DNA of 25,629 bases, taken from assembly GCF_000161455.1 (NCBI RefSeq), contig NZ_CM000745.1, positions 2,485,890 through 2,511,518 of the forward strand, given 5' to 3'. The notes under the pieces were generated by a model. That model saw nothing but the letters and a program-made list of their open reading frames with translations, was not told the origin of the DNA and did no database searches. Below, in pieces: positions 8,455 to 15,460 of this stretch (positions are counted from its first letter, which is position 1; every line of letters begins with the position of its first letter). The translations under genes were made by a program, and so were the position numbers. The stretch comes from Bacillus pseudomycoides DSM 12442 (GTDB taxonomy: Bacteria; Bacillota; Bacilli; Bacillales; Bacillaceae_G).

Positions 8455-8975
8455 AATTCATCCTCCGATAATATTTTTGAAACTCGTGCACGAGCGCGAT
8501 GTAGCCTAGATTTCACAGTTCCAATAGACACGCCTAATGTTTCAGCAATTTCATCATAAGATAATTCATATTTTGCATCTAGTATTAATACTTCACGATG
8601 TTTTTGGGGCAAATTTAATACGGTGTCCCAAACTTCATTCATAGTTTCTTTTTGTAAAAATTGTTTTTCTGCTGACGGATATTCCTTATCATGTCGAAAA
8701 AAACTTACTAAAGAAATCCTCTTAAAATAGGAGGACTTTAAATAATTTAAAGCTGTATTCCTTGTAATTTTTAATAACCATGTCTTAACAGAGGACTCAT
8801 TCCGAAATGAATCCCACTTTTTAAATACTTTTATAAACACCTCTTGCGTTATATCATCTGATAAATGTGTATCTTTTGTAATAATGAATGAATAATTCCA
8901 TACGTCTTGCCAATGTTCTCTTATAACATTATCAATTTCATCATGATTGCAATTTTCAATAACCTTATGTTCCAT
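8451..8975 (-). CDS. ECF RNA polymerase sigma factor (SigP-like)
   Basis: ECF-family sigma factor of 174 residues that would redirect RNA polymerase to stress promoters. Region 2 spans about residues 15-85 (DDITQEVFIKVFKKW is the core-binding and -10-recognition segment). Region 4 spans about 118-165 (LPQKHREVLIL followed by the helix-turn-helix YDEIAETLGVSIGTVKSRL). The start has GAGGTG upstream. The gene is first in a two-gene operon with the anti-sigma and is preceded by the GGAAC-N18-GTCTAT element at 9045-9073, so it probably activates its own transcription. That element is repeated at the adjacent metallo-beta-lactamase, which identifies the likely regulon. In B. anthracis, B. cereus and B. 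thuringiensis, sigP/rsiP control beta-lactamase genes; this pair is a good candidate for that system or a paralogue. Confidence 0.88.
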   Translation of the reverse strand: MEHKVIENCNHDEIDNVIREHWQDVWNYSFIITKDTHLSDDITQEVFIKVFKKWDSFRNESSVKTWLLKITRNTALNYLKSSYFKRISLVSFFRHDKEYPSAEKQFLQKETMNEVWDTVLNLPQKHREVLILDAKYELSYDEIAETLGVSIGTVKSRLHRARARVSKILSEDEL

Positions 8976-9044
8976 CTCAACACCTCAAGCTTATTTGCAT
9001 AAGCATAAACACCTTTCCTCATGTTTTATAATTGACTCCCTTAT

Positions 9045-9073
9045 ATAGACAAGATAAAAGTTTCTTTTGTTCC
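9045..9073 (-). promoter_or_regulatory. ECF sigma-type autoregulatory promoter of the sigma/anti-sigma operon
   Basis: Minus strand reads GGAAC, 18 bases, GTCTAT, about 70 bases before the sigma gene start. Both blocks and the spacing are identical to the element at the lactamase gene (5745-5773). Self-activation is usual for ECF operons. Confidence 0.75.
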
Positions 9074-9437
9074 ATTTTCTATTGAAAATCATACGAAAGA
9101 GTTCTGTCATCAAAATTCCAAGATACTTGTATGCAATCTTTTAACATTTGACATACGAATTGCTTCTCTTTTTCAAGTGCTCATATATCCAATTCCTTGT
9201 ATAGAATCTACCATTGCCGTCCAACAGGTTGTATCATGTGGAGATATGTACATTCACACGATATGTGGATAAAATTATCATTTCATGTCTATTTAGCTTA
9301 ACTTATCTTTTCAAAAATACTGGTAATACCCTATCAACGGCAAGTTAAGATTGAGTCTCCAAAGGATTTTCTCTCATGTTGTTTACATGTTTAATATTAT
9401 TCGTGTTTGTTTACACATTTACACATACCAAGTGAAT

Positions 9438-9472
9438 AAAAAAGTACACCACTATGTGTGATGTACTTTTTT
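9438..9472 (-). terminator. Terminator downstream of hmoA
   Basis: Eleven-base stem AAAAAAGTACA / TGTACTTTTTT around a 13-base loop, with a T run in the minus-strand direction, about 85 bases past the hmoA stop codon. Confidence 0.65.
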
Positions 9473-9557
9473 CATATATTATAAACAAAACATTGATATT
9501 AAAAAACTTTATGACACTCCATGTCTTATATTTCACAAAATTTATTTCCTTTTTTGA

Positions 9558-9884
9558 TTAAGACTGCTGATAAGCAGATTTCGATGATTTCACATAATAT
9601 ACCGCATGCTCCGATTTCAAAATATGATCCGGTTTTGGTTTTCCGCGACTTGCTCTATGCCCTGCTAAATGCTCTTCACTTGTCTCCCAGTTTTTCCATG
9701 CTTCTTCAGATTCCCAGCGAATCATAACTACGACTTCTTCGTCCCCTCTTCTCACCTTTTCAACAAGAACACTTAAGTCGATAAACCCTTCAAATTTTTC
9801 AATAATACCTTCTCCAGAAAAACGCTGAACAACAAGGTCTGAAGTTCCTTCTTTAACTGTAATTGTTTTCGTTTCGATAAACAT
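9558..9884 (-). CDS. hmoA: Haem-degrading monooxygenase HmoA (IsdG/ABM fold)
   Basis: Small cytoplasmic haem oxygenase of the antibiotic biosynthesis monooxygenase fold that opens haem to release iron. The 108-residue product matches B. subtilis HmoA (YetG) from memory along its length, including the blocks RRGDEEVVVMIRWESE and HxAGHxAxxGKPKPD, with the expected tryptophan and the haem-ligand histidine. I chose the ATG at 9884, which follows AAAGGGAGTGGG; the longer frame from 9908 adds eight codons without support and would include the ribosome binding site. A Fur-box-like palindrome overlaps its promoter, so repression under iron sufficiency is expected. It is a single gene ending at a terminator. 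Confidence 0.9.
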   Translation of the reverse strand: MFIETKTITVKEGTSDLVVQRFSGEGIIEKFEGFIDLSVLVEKVRRGDEEVVVMIRWESEEAWKNWETSEEHLAGHRASRGKPKPDHILKSEHAVYYVKSSKSAYQQS

Positions 9885-9927
9885 ATATCCCACTCCCTTT
9901 GTATGCAAATAAATATATTATTGTTTT

Positions 9928-9957
9928 ATTATAATTGATTTCGATAATCATTTTCAA
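9928..9957 (-). promoter_or_regulatory. Sigma-A promoter of hmoA with embedded Fur box
   Basis: Minus strand TTGAAA (9957-9952), 18-base spacer, TATAAT (9933-9928). Within it, TGAAAATGATTATCG (9942-9956) matches the 7-1-7 Fur consensus TGATAATNATTATCA at 12 of 14 defined positions. Fur binding here would block RNA polymerase, consistent with an iron-recycling enzyme. Confidence 0.8.
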
Positions 9958-9967
9958 TTAAAACGTT

Positions 9968-11227
9968 TCAAGCTGATTTTTCTCGAATCGATTCATTGAG
10001 AAATTTAAAATACGGAAGGACTATTCCAGCTAAAGAAGTTACACATATGATAGAGCCAATTAATATATATAACGTTCTTACTCCCCATATCTCACTCAAT
10101 ACTCCTCCAACTAAAACACCTAGTGGCATCGCACCCCTTATTAAAAATAAGCGTACCGAAAATACCTTCCCCATCATATCATTTGGCACAGTTTGCTGGC
10201 ATATTGTCGTGTTATGGACATTAAAAAACGCCATGCATACGCCCGCTACAACTTCAATCATAACTGCTAAAATGATGCTATGATTTAGGCCTAGTGAAAT
10301 ATATGTGATTCCTCCTACCAATAGCGCCCCAAGCATGAGAAGACGTCGACTATGATACTGAACTTTCCCAACAAGTATAGAGCCAATTACATATCCAAGG
10401 GGAAAACCTGCCATAAAATATCCATAATCAGCATAACTTGCCGAAAGCTCATCTATTATATATGGAAGGTTGATAACCATCGTTACACCGACTCCAAATT
10501 GAACAAATGTGAGAAAAATACCTAACCAAACGATAATGGGTTGTTTGAAATAATAGGTAAATCCTTCAATAGATTGCTTTAACCAACTTTTACGAACAGT
10601 TTGAGCTACTCTATGTTCCTGTATAAATAACAGTAAAGTACCACTTATAAATAGAAATAAACAAACGAAAAATAAAGTTAGCTTTACGCCTATAAACTCA
10701 ATAACAATTCCCCCTAATACAGGGGCTAAAAACATCATAAGACGAACCATACCATCAATATAAGCGTTCGCTGTTTGTAGCTCTTCCCTTGATACAATTG
10801 TTGGTGTAATCGCTTGATTGGCTGGTACATAGAATGGGGTGATAAGCCCCACGATTATTTGTACAACACAAATATGCCATGTTTCTATATTTCCAATGAT
10901 TATCATACATAGAGGGAGTAAAAAAGCTAGCCCACGTGTCCACTGAGATACAATCATAATCCATTTCCGGCTCCACTTATCAATGAAAGGACCGATGACA
11001 AGCTGTAAAAGAAGCGATGGGATAAAGTAAAGTAGCCACATGCTTCCTAAGGCCATTTTCGAGCCCGTTAATTGATAAATAAGAATGGAATTACATAGGG
11101 TACCAAATGCACCGCCTAATTCAGAAATCGCGCTACCAATCCACATAAAGAAAAACGATCGATTTTTTAAAATATTTCTCCCCATTTTGCACCAACTTTT
11201 CTTTTCAGTTCTCCTCCTATTGTGCAT
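9968..11227 (-). CDS. Major facilitator superfamily exporter
   Basis: Integral membrane transporter of up to 419 residues with about 12 hydrophobic segments, starting near FFFMWIGSAISELGGAFG, a common opening of the bacterial MFS drug/siderophore-exporter subgroup. The loop between helices 2 and 3 reads GPFIDKWSRKW, a version of the MFS GxxxDRxGRR motif. It lies 54 bases downstream of an ArsR-type regulator on the same strand and probably forms an operon with it. Substrate unknown. The start is unclear: a strong AGGAGG lies at codons 4-5 of the longest frame, which itself lacks an upstream ribosome binding site, while the next in-frame ATG (11185) lies about 25 bases beyond AGGAGG, too far for ordinary use. 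Confidence 0.88.
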   Translation of the reverse strand: MHNRRRTEKKSWCKMGRNILKNRSFFFMWIGSAISELGGAFGTLCNSILIYQLTGSKMALGSMWLLYFIPSLLLQLVIGPFIDKWSRKWIMIVSQWTRGLAFLLPLCMIIIGNIETWHICVVQIIVGLITPFYVPANQAITPTIVSREELQTANAYIDGMVRLMMFLAPVLGGIVIEFIGVKLTLFFVCLFLFISGTLLLFIQEHRVAQTVRKSWLKQSIEGFTYYFKQPIIVWLGIFLTFVQFGVGVTMVINLPYIIDELSASYADYGYFMAGFPLGYVIGSILVGKVQYHSRRLLMLGALLVGGITYISLGLNHSIILAVMIEVVAGVCMAFFNVHNTTICQQTVPNDMMGKVFSVRLFLIRGAMPLGVLVGGVLSEIWGVRTLYILIGSIICVTSLAGIVLPYFKFLNESIREKSA

Positions 11228-11281
11228 ATTCTATAAAAGTAAAAGTATTTTATCTTTTACCTTTGATGTACAAATTTATAA

Positions 11282-12325
11282 TTAATGATTTAAATAGAAT
11301 TCCAACTCTTTCGATATAGCCTCTAATGCTTTCTTTTTCAAAATATACTTTGCATCTTGAATATCAACTAACTTCGCAGATCTTAAAATTTTCAAATGAT
11401 GATGAATTGTTGACTTCCCAAGATTTAATTGTTCCGTTATCTCCTGCAATGTACGATCTTTTTCAAATAACAATTTTACAATTCTCAATCTTGCTTCATC
11501 ACCTAAAGCCTTATGTTTATGAACTAAAAAATAACTTGGCTGATATGGATCTTCTGGATGTATACTTTCATTTGCGATTGGATAATGAAATATTTTTGTA
11601 TCTTCTATATCTGCTTCGATATTCCAAGGTCGATACGTGTATTGTGGAATAAGAAGAACATGATGTACACTTGGCTCTGGAGAATAGGTAACACCGCCTG
11701 TTGCCCATTCAACAAATTCTTCGGCATTCATCTTTTCGTTCATTTTACATTTCGTTTCATAGTCTTGTTTTAGTATAAGTGATAGCTTTTCTGCTTCCGG
11801 TTCAATAATAGCTTCATACCAGCCTGTCATCACTGCAATGAAATGCTCTTTAAGCATTTTTATATCCGCTTTACAGATGAAATCAATATAAGCAGGAAAA
11901 AATGGATTGCTACTTGTTAACTCTTTTAAGTCCTGAACTGCTTTCATCTCTCCATTTGCTGCCTTCCTTCTTTTTTCTTGATATGTATAGCCGACAAATG
12001 GAATGCATATATACTTTAGTTCCTCCTCTGATAGCGAGTTAATATACTGAATAAACTCAGATAAATTCATAAAATCCTCTCGATATAATAGCTGTAACAA
12101 CGCTTTCCACGTGTTATGTTTCTCTACGAAACGTAAATGCTCTATCATTTCCGCTGATAATGATTGTCTTATCTCCTCCCACTCACTTTGAGATTTTTCT
12201 AACGTATCAATCAGCCTTTTATGAGTGATCGCCGCAATCCCGAGCGCACACTCAAACAGTAATGAATACTTGATTTGAACGTCATATGTCTCCTTTTTTC
12301 TACTTGTCAAATTCAATACTTCCAT
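11282..12325 (-). CDS. ArsR-family regulator with long N-terminal domain (DUF5937-type)
   Basis: Predicted transcription regulator of 347 residues. The first 250 or so form a mostly helical domain of the kind found N-terminal to ArsR winged helices in Firmicutes (DUF5937 as I remember it). The last 85 or so carry an ArsR winged helix: HKALGDEARLRIVKLL, then the recognition helix GKSTIHHHLKILRSAKLV. No ArsR metal-binding ELCVCDL-type box is seen, so a metal ligand is not indicated. The start is set by AAGGAGGGATACA before ATG. It precedes the MFS exporter and probably controls it in response to an unknown compound. Inverted repeats lie just upstream (12351-12403). Confidence 0.85.
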   Translation of the reverse strand: MEVLNLTSRKKETYDVQIKYSLLFECALGIAAITHKRLIDTLEKSQSEWEEIRQSLSAEMIEHLRFVEKHNTWKALLQLLYREDFMNLSEFIQYINSLSEEELKYICIPFVGYTYQEKRRKAANGEMKAVQDLKELTSSNPFFPAYIDFICKADIKMLKEHFIAVMTGWYEAIIEPEAEKLSLILKQDYETKCKMNEKMNAEEFVEWATGGVTYSPEPSVHHVLLIPQYTYRPWNIEADIEDTKIFHYPIANESIHPEDPYQPSYFLVHKHKALGDEARLRIVKLLFEKDRTLQEITEQLNLGKSTIHHHLKILRSAKLVDIQDAKYILKKKALEAISKELEFYLNH

Positions 12326-12350
12326 TGTATCCCTCCTTATTTTGTTATTA

Positions 12351-12403
12351 TTTTAAATTCTATAAATATCGAATTTATCCTTTTATATTTTTAGAATTTT
12401 AAA
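12351..12403. promoter_or_regulatory. Inverted-repeat region upstream of the ArsR-type gene
   Basis: Near-perfect 12-base arms TTTTAAATTCTA (12351-12362) and TAGAATTTTAAA (12392-12403). Nested in this is TAAATTC / GAATTTA (12354-12377). Its location just upstream of the regulator suggests an autoregulatory operator, but AT-richness makes chance symmetry possible. Confidence 0.4.
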
Positions 12404-12455
12404 CTTTTCAAAAAAGACTCGTAAATTAACATATTGCTCATTATATAAAACCAAG

Positions 12456-12501
12456 AAAAGGATAGATAAGGCAAAAACATTTATGCCTTATCTATCCTTT
12501 T
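12456..12501 (+). terminator. Strong hairpin, terminator-like, in a divergent intergenic region
   Basis: Perfect 18-base stem (left arm 12456-12473, right arm 12484-12501) with a ten-base loop, followed by a T run on the plus strand. No gene in the window reads into it: the ArsR-type gene is transcribed away to the left and the next gene starts to the right. It may end an unannotated short transcript or insulate the promoter that follows. Confidence 0.6.
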
Positions 12502-12531
12502 TTGCACTACATATTTAATTTATAATATAAT
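12502..12531 (+). promoter_or_regulatory. Candidate sigma-A promoter for the unknown membrane protein
   Basis: TTGCAC, 18 bases, TATAAT, placed directly after the hairpin and about 70 bases before the ATG at 12602. Confidence 0.5.
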
Positions 12532-12601
12532 AGAAATACAATAATTCGGAACATTCCCACTAAAATGATATATTTTTCAGGATGGAAAGGACATACAGAA
12601 T

Positions 12602-13192
12602 ATGAATAAAAACTTAACAAAAATTACAATAACAAGTGGTCTCATTCTTATTTTCTATCATTTTTTTCAATGGTATTTAGTAGAATTTCTTACACCATTT
12701 GCTATGCCGTTTTTATCAATAGCAATTCACGGATGGTTTTTCGTAATGTTAATCCTTACGATTATACATGTTATCAAATATAAAAGTTGGAAACCTTTTA
12801 TTATTCAAATAACGATAATAGTTATTTGGCTATGTACACCATTTACACTAATCTATCTAAAACTAGATTTTATATTCTACAAAGAAAACCGTAAAGAAGT
12901 TGTAGAACTTATAAATCGCAAAGAGTTAACTCCTAATATTAATCATGATAGTAGCCAAATTCATTTACCTGAACGATTTGCAGCTACTTCAAAAGGCGGT
13001 GGAGATGTACTTATACAGCATAATAAAAATGGTACCTTAGTTTTCTTTTTTACTTATCGTGGTATATTAGATAACTTTTCAGGGTTTATTTACACACCAA
13101 ATGATATAAAACCAAACAAAAATGATTTTAATAGCGAATATAAAGAAATCACAAAAATCGAGAAAAATTGGTATTATGTCACGTCGTATTAA
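12602..13192 (+). CDS. Unknown membrane protein with three N-terminal helices
   Basis: I do not recognise this family. The 196-residue product has three hydrophobic segments (about 11-30, 38-58 and 66-88), then a polar C-terminal domain of about 105 residues with the block ERFAATSKGGGDVLIQHNKN and an aromatic-rich end (YRGILDNFSGFIYTPND). The C-terminal domain may be extracytoplasmic. The ribosome binding site is weak (GGAAAGGA about 13 bases upstream). It is monocistronic: a promoter lies at 12502-12531 and a terminator follows. No link to neighbouring genes is evident. Confidence 0.75.
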   Translation: MNKNLTKITITSGLILIFYHFFQWYLVEFLTPFAMPFLSIAIHGWFFVMLILTIIHVIKYKSWKPFIIQITIIVIWLCTPFTLIYLKLDFIFYKENRKEVVELINRKELTPNINHDSSQIHLPERFAATSKGGGDVLIQHNKNGTLVFFFTYRGILDNFSGFIYTPNDIKPNKNDFNSEYKEITKIEKNWYYVTSY

Positions 13193-13216
13193 AAATGATA
13201 CAAATATTAGAAATAC

Positions 13217-13243
13217 AAAAAGCTAGCATTTTGCTAGCTTTTT
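13217..13243. terminator. Bidirectional terminator between convergent genes
   Basis: Perfect 12-base stem AAAAAGCTAGCA / TGCTAGCTTTTT with a three-base loop, between the membrane protein gene and the kinase gene. Confidence 0.85.
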
Positions 13244-13278
13244 AACAATTATAATTATCTATGAATGGGTAGGAACAT

Positions 13279-13860
13279 TCATTTTATAACTAAATTAGCA
13301 TTTTGCTTCGGAAATTCCGTTTTCAAATAAAAATCCTCGGCTTTCCAATATCTATGTTCAAACTTTAGGAGATTCTTTTGTGTTTCTTCATTTTCACGAA
13401 GAAACCTTTGTTCCCTTGGGCAATCCAAATACACCATGTAATCAAAGTATTCTCGCCACTCTTTACGCTGAAGAAATATTCCTTCAATTACAATCACACA
13501 AGGATTAGGTATGATTAGCTCTCTCATTTCACAGAAATCCGTTTGATGATCATAGAACGGAATGTTTAGCTGATTTGCCATTCTTAATTTATGAAACAAA
13601 TGCTGTTGCAACCATTCAACATCCCATTGTAGTTGATAATACTCATACCATTCTTCATGTTTCGTATTATAGCGCTTGCTACGCTCCACAATATGATCAT
13701 CAATATGAAAAATATGAAATGGAATATCTTTTTGTTTCAATTCGTCTTCTAGCTGCTTGACTAATGTTGTTTTTCCCGAACGACTCAGACCATCTATACC
13801 TAGAATAAAACGATTACTTGTATTTTCAGCAATCACTTTTACTAATTCGTTTGAATTCAT
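13279..13860 (-). CDS. P-loop kinase of the uridine kinase family
   Basis: Predicted small-molecule kinase of 193 residues. The P-loop GLSRSGKT sits at residues 24-31, followed by a histidine/aspartate-rich segment (FHIDDHIVERSKRYN) typical of the uridine kinase/phosphoribulokinase-like fold, and IVIEGIFLQR as a Walker-B-like strand. The true substrate is unknown; such proteins are often labelled uridine kinase without proof. I chose the ATG at 13860, which overlaps the stop of the upstream acetyltransferase gene as TAATG, a coupling arrangement; the alternative GTG at 13872 has a poorly spaced ribosome binding site. It is last in a VOC-GNAT-kinase operon. Confidence 0.8.
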   Translation of the reverse strand: MNSNELVKVIAENTSNRFILGIDGLSRSGKTTLVKQLEDELKQKDIPFHIFHIDDHIVERSKRYNTKHEEWYEYYQLQWDVEWLQQHLFHKLRMANQLNIPFYDHQTDFCEMRELIIPNPCVIVIEGIFLQRKEWREYFDYMVYLDCPREQRFLRENEETQKNLLKFEHRYWKAEDFYLKTEFPKQNANLVIK

Positions 13861-14402
13861 TATCTTTTCCACTCTTCTTCTAATAATGAATAGATTACAG
13901 TATCATGAGCTACACCATTTTGAATCATATATTTTCGAAGTAATCCTTCTTCCTGAAAACCAGCTCTTTTCAGTAATCGATGTGAAGCCTCATTTTCTGT
14001 ATAAACAACTGCTGCAATCCTTATTAGCTGTAGTGTTTCAAATCCATATGTAAGAATTGCCTGTAAAGCCTCAGATGCATACCCTTTTCCCCAATACGTA
14101 TCATCTAATTCATAGCCAATTTCGGCTCTCTTATGATTTGGATTGATTAAATGAAATCCAAATGTACCAATTAATTGATTTGTTCCTTTTAGCTCTATCC
14201 CCCAGCGTAAAACATTTCCCTCTTCATACCTTTTTCTAAAAGTTTGAATCGTATTTTTCACTTGTTCCGTATTTTGAAAAGAGTCCATACCAAAGTAACG
14301 GATAACAGATGCCTTCTCAAAATAATAAAACATTGTTTCAGCGTCTAATAATGTTAATTCCCGTAATTTTAAACGCTCAGTTTCTAAGATTGGAAATCCC
14401 AT
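13860..14402 (-). CDS. GNAT N-acetyltransferase, RimJ/RimL type
   Basis: Predicted acetyl-CoA-dependent N-acetyltransferase of 180 residues. The N-terminal ETERLKLRELTLLDAETMF and the acetyl-CoA loop YWGKGYASEAL (about residues 101-111) followed by LIRIAAVVYTENEASHRLLKRAGF are characteristic of the RimJ/RimL subgroup, whose members acetylate ribosomal proteins, amino acids or drugs. The substrate cannot be told. It starts 14 bases after the VOC gene with a GAGGGAGAAGAG ribosome binding site and overlaps the kinase start. Confidence 0.88.
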   Translation of the reverse strand: MGFPILETERLKLRELTLLDAETMFYYFEKASVIRYFGMDSFQNTEQVKNTIQTFRKRYEEGNVLRWGIELKGTNQLIGTFGFHLINPNHKRAEIGYELDDTYWGKGYASEALQAILTYGFETLQLIRIAAVVYTENEASHRLLKRAGFQEEGLLRKYMIQNGVAHDTVIYSLLEEEWKR

Positions 14403-14416
14403 TCTCTCTTCTCCCT

Positions 14417-14800
14417 CTACTCTAATGAGTTACAAATTTCTATGTAATTACCATCTGGATCAGACACATAAGCAATGGTTTGCCCCCATGGTTTCGTTAT
14501 TGGCTCCACTAATACTTTTACACCTTCTTCTCTTAATCCCGAAATCGTTTCGTTAACATCCTCCACAACAAATCCAATTTCAAAATTAGAGGATTCTGAT
14601 TCACCCTTTGGAATTGATAATCCCGTTAACTCTCGTACATCCTCTCTACTATTCATCGCTAAAATTGTTGCTCCGGTATCAAACTCAATGTATGTACCAT
14701 GTTCGCCTTTTATCGGTAAGCATAAAAGATCTTTATAAAACCGAAGACATTCTTCATATCGCTCCACATATAAAATGACATATTTCATTTTTAAGTTCAT
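14417..14800 (-). CDS. VOC-superfamily (glyoxalase/bleomycin-resistance fold) protein
   Basis: Small cytoplasmic protein of 127 residues with two beta-alpha-beta-beta-beta repeats. The first begins MKYVILYVERYEECLRFYKDLL and the second NFEIGFVVEDVNETISGL. It ends with the common SDPDGNYIEICN segment, whose glutamate is a usual metal ligand. Members include glyoxalases, dioxygenases and drug-binding proteins; nothing narrows it further. A good ribosome binding site (AAAGGGGGATTACA) precedes the ATG. It is first in the VOC-GNAT-kinase operon. Confidence 0.85.
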   Translation of the reverse strand: MNLKMKYVILYVERYEECLRFYKDLLCLPIKGEHGTYIEFDTGATILAMNSREDVRELTGLSIPKGESESSNFEIGFVVEDVNETISGLREEGVKVLVEPITKPWGQTIAYVSDPDGNYIEICNSLE

Positions 14801-15136
14801 TGTAATCCCCCTTTCAAATTCTCTTCTAAAAATTCGACAAAGGACGTAGAAAACCTTGTTTATATGACAGTATTCATAATTATAAACAAAAAAAAGAAGA
14901 CCGATTTCTCGGTCTCAAACATATTGGCATAAAACAGGAGATTGGTTTGGACATAACCAGTTCATACTTTTATTATATTTTATCTTTTCTGAATTTTAAA
15001 TATAATAATCAACGATTTATGTTGAGAAACTTTTTTTTACAGGGATGGTTAAATATAATTGCTTGTACATCAATAACTTTTGCTTTTGAATAAATTTCTT
15101 CATATAAAGAGATGCTAAAAATGGAGGTGTATACAT
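14801..15136. other. Divergent intergenic region holding a possible small RNA
   Basis: About 335 bases between the VOC operon and the zinc-ribbon gene. It contains a promoter-plus-terminator pair on the minus strand (14889-14977), described separately. A reverse ORF at 15017-15202 overlaps the zinc-ribbon gene and has no support. Confidence 0.5.
14889..14965 (-). ncRNA. Candidate small RNA or leader transcript ending in a terminator
   Basis: On the minus strand a -10 TATAAT (14977-14972) with a weak -35 TTTAAA 17 bases upstream is followed, about 80 bases later, by a seven-base stem AGACCGA/TCGGTCT with a four-base loop and a long T run (terminator core 14889-14915). A short hairpin GGTT/AACC lies inside. 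No gene is encoded between. It could be a small RNA or an attenuated leader of the VOC operon. Confidence 0.4.
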
Positions 15137-15382
15137 ATGGAACCAATGCTTTGCCCAAGTTGTAAAACAAATCGCACTCGCTTTAATATTCTTGAGCAGC
15201 AAATAAAACCAGTAAAATTAAATCCACAAACTGGTCAAATTGAAGAAGAATATACGAACGAAACAATGAATGCTTTTCATATGGCATATCAAGGACCTTC
15301 CTATCGTGTCCAATGTGCAGTATGCGGGCTTGTTGAGAACCCAGAACAATTTATTAAACCTGCGCAAAACCAATCATTCTAA
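15137..15382 (+). CDS. Small zinc-ribbon-like protein of unknown function
   Basis: Product of 81 residues with two CxxC pairs, CPSC near residues 6-9 and CAVC near 60-63, separated by a polar stretch, consistent with a zinc ribbon. A strong ribosome binding site (AATGGAGG) lies 10 bases before the ATG, supporting a real gene. I do not recognise a named family. It is monocistronic and followed by a hairpin terminator. Confidence 0.8.
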   Translation: MEPMLCPSCKTNRTRFNILEQQIKPVKLNPQTGQIEEEYTNETMNAFHMAYQGPSYRVQCAVCGLVENPEQFIKPAQNQSF

Positions 15383-15408
15383 CACTTGGAAACTTGATTC
15401 ATATTTCC

Positions 15409-15452
15409 TAATCCAAAAGGTAACATAAAATCCCTCATTACCTTTTGGATTA
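15409..15452. terminator. Hairpin terminator between convergent genes
   Basis: Fifteen-base stem TAATCCAAAAGGTAA / TTACCTTTTGGATTA with a 14-base loop between the zinc-ribbon gene and the VWA gene. The T run is within the stem rather than after it, so efficiency is uncertain. Confidence 0.6.
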
Positions 15453-15460
15453 TCTATCAA

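Larger units (their letters stand above)
8976..9557. other. Intergenic region between sigma gene and hmoA
   Basis: About 580 bases. It holds the ECF promoter (9045-9073) and the hmoA terminator (9438-9472). Between them is an imperfect inverted repeat with arms CTTAACTT (9297-9304) and AAGTTAAG (9342-9349) that may be a remnant of a mobile element. No coding sequence with a ribosome binding site was found on either strand. Confidence 0.5.

Noticed and set aside
10755..10976. Reverse ORF inside the MFS gene
   Set aside because: Alternative frame of a well-supported membrane protein; no start signal.
15017..15202. Reverse ORF overlapping the zinc-ribbon gene
   Set aside because: No ribosome binding site; the opposite-strand gene has a strong one and CxxC pairs.
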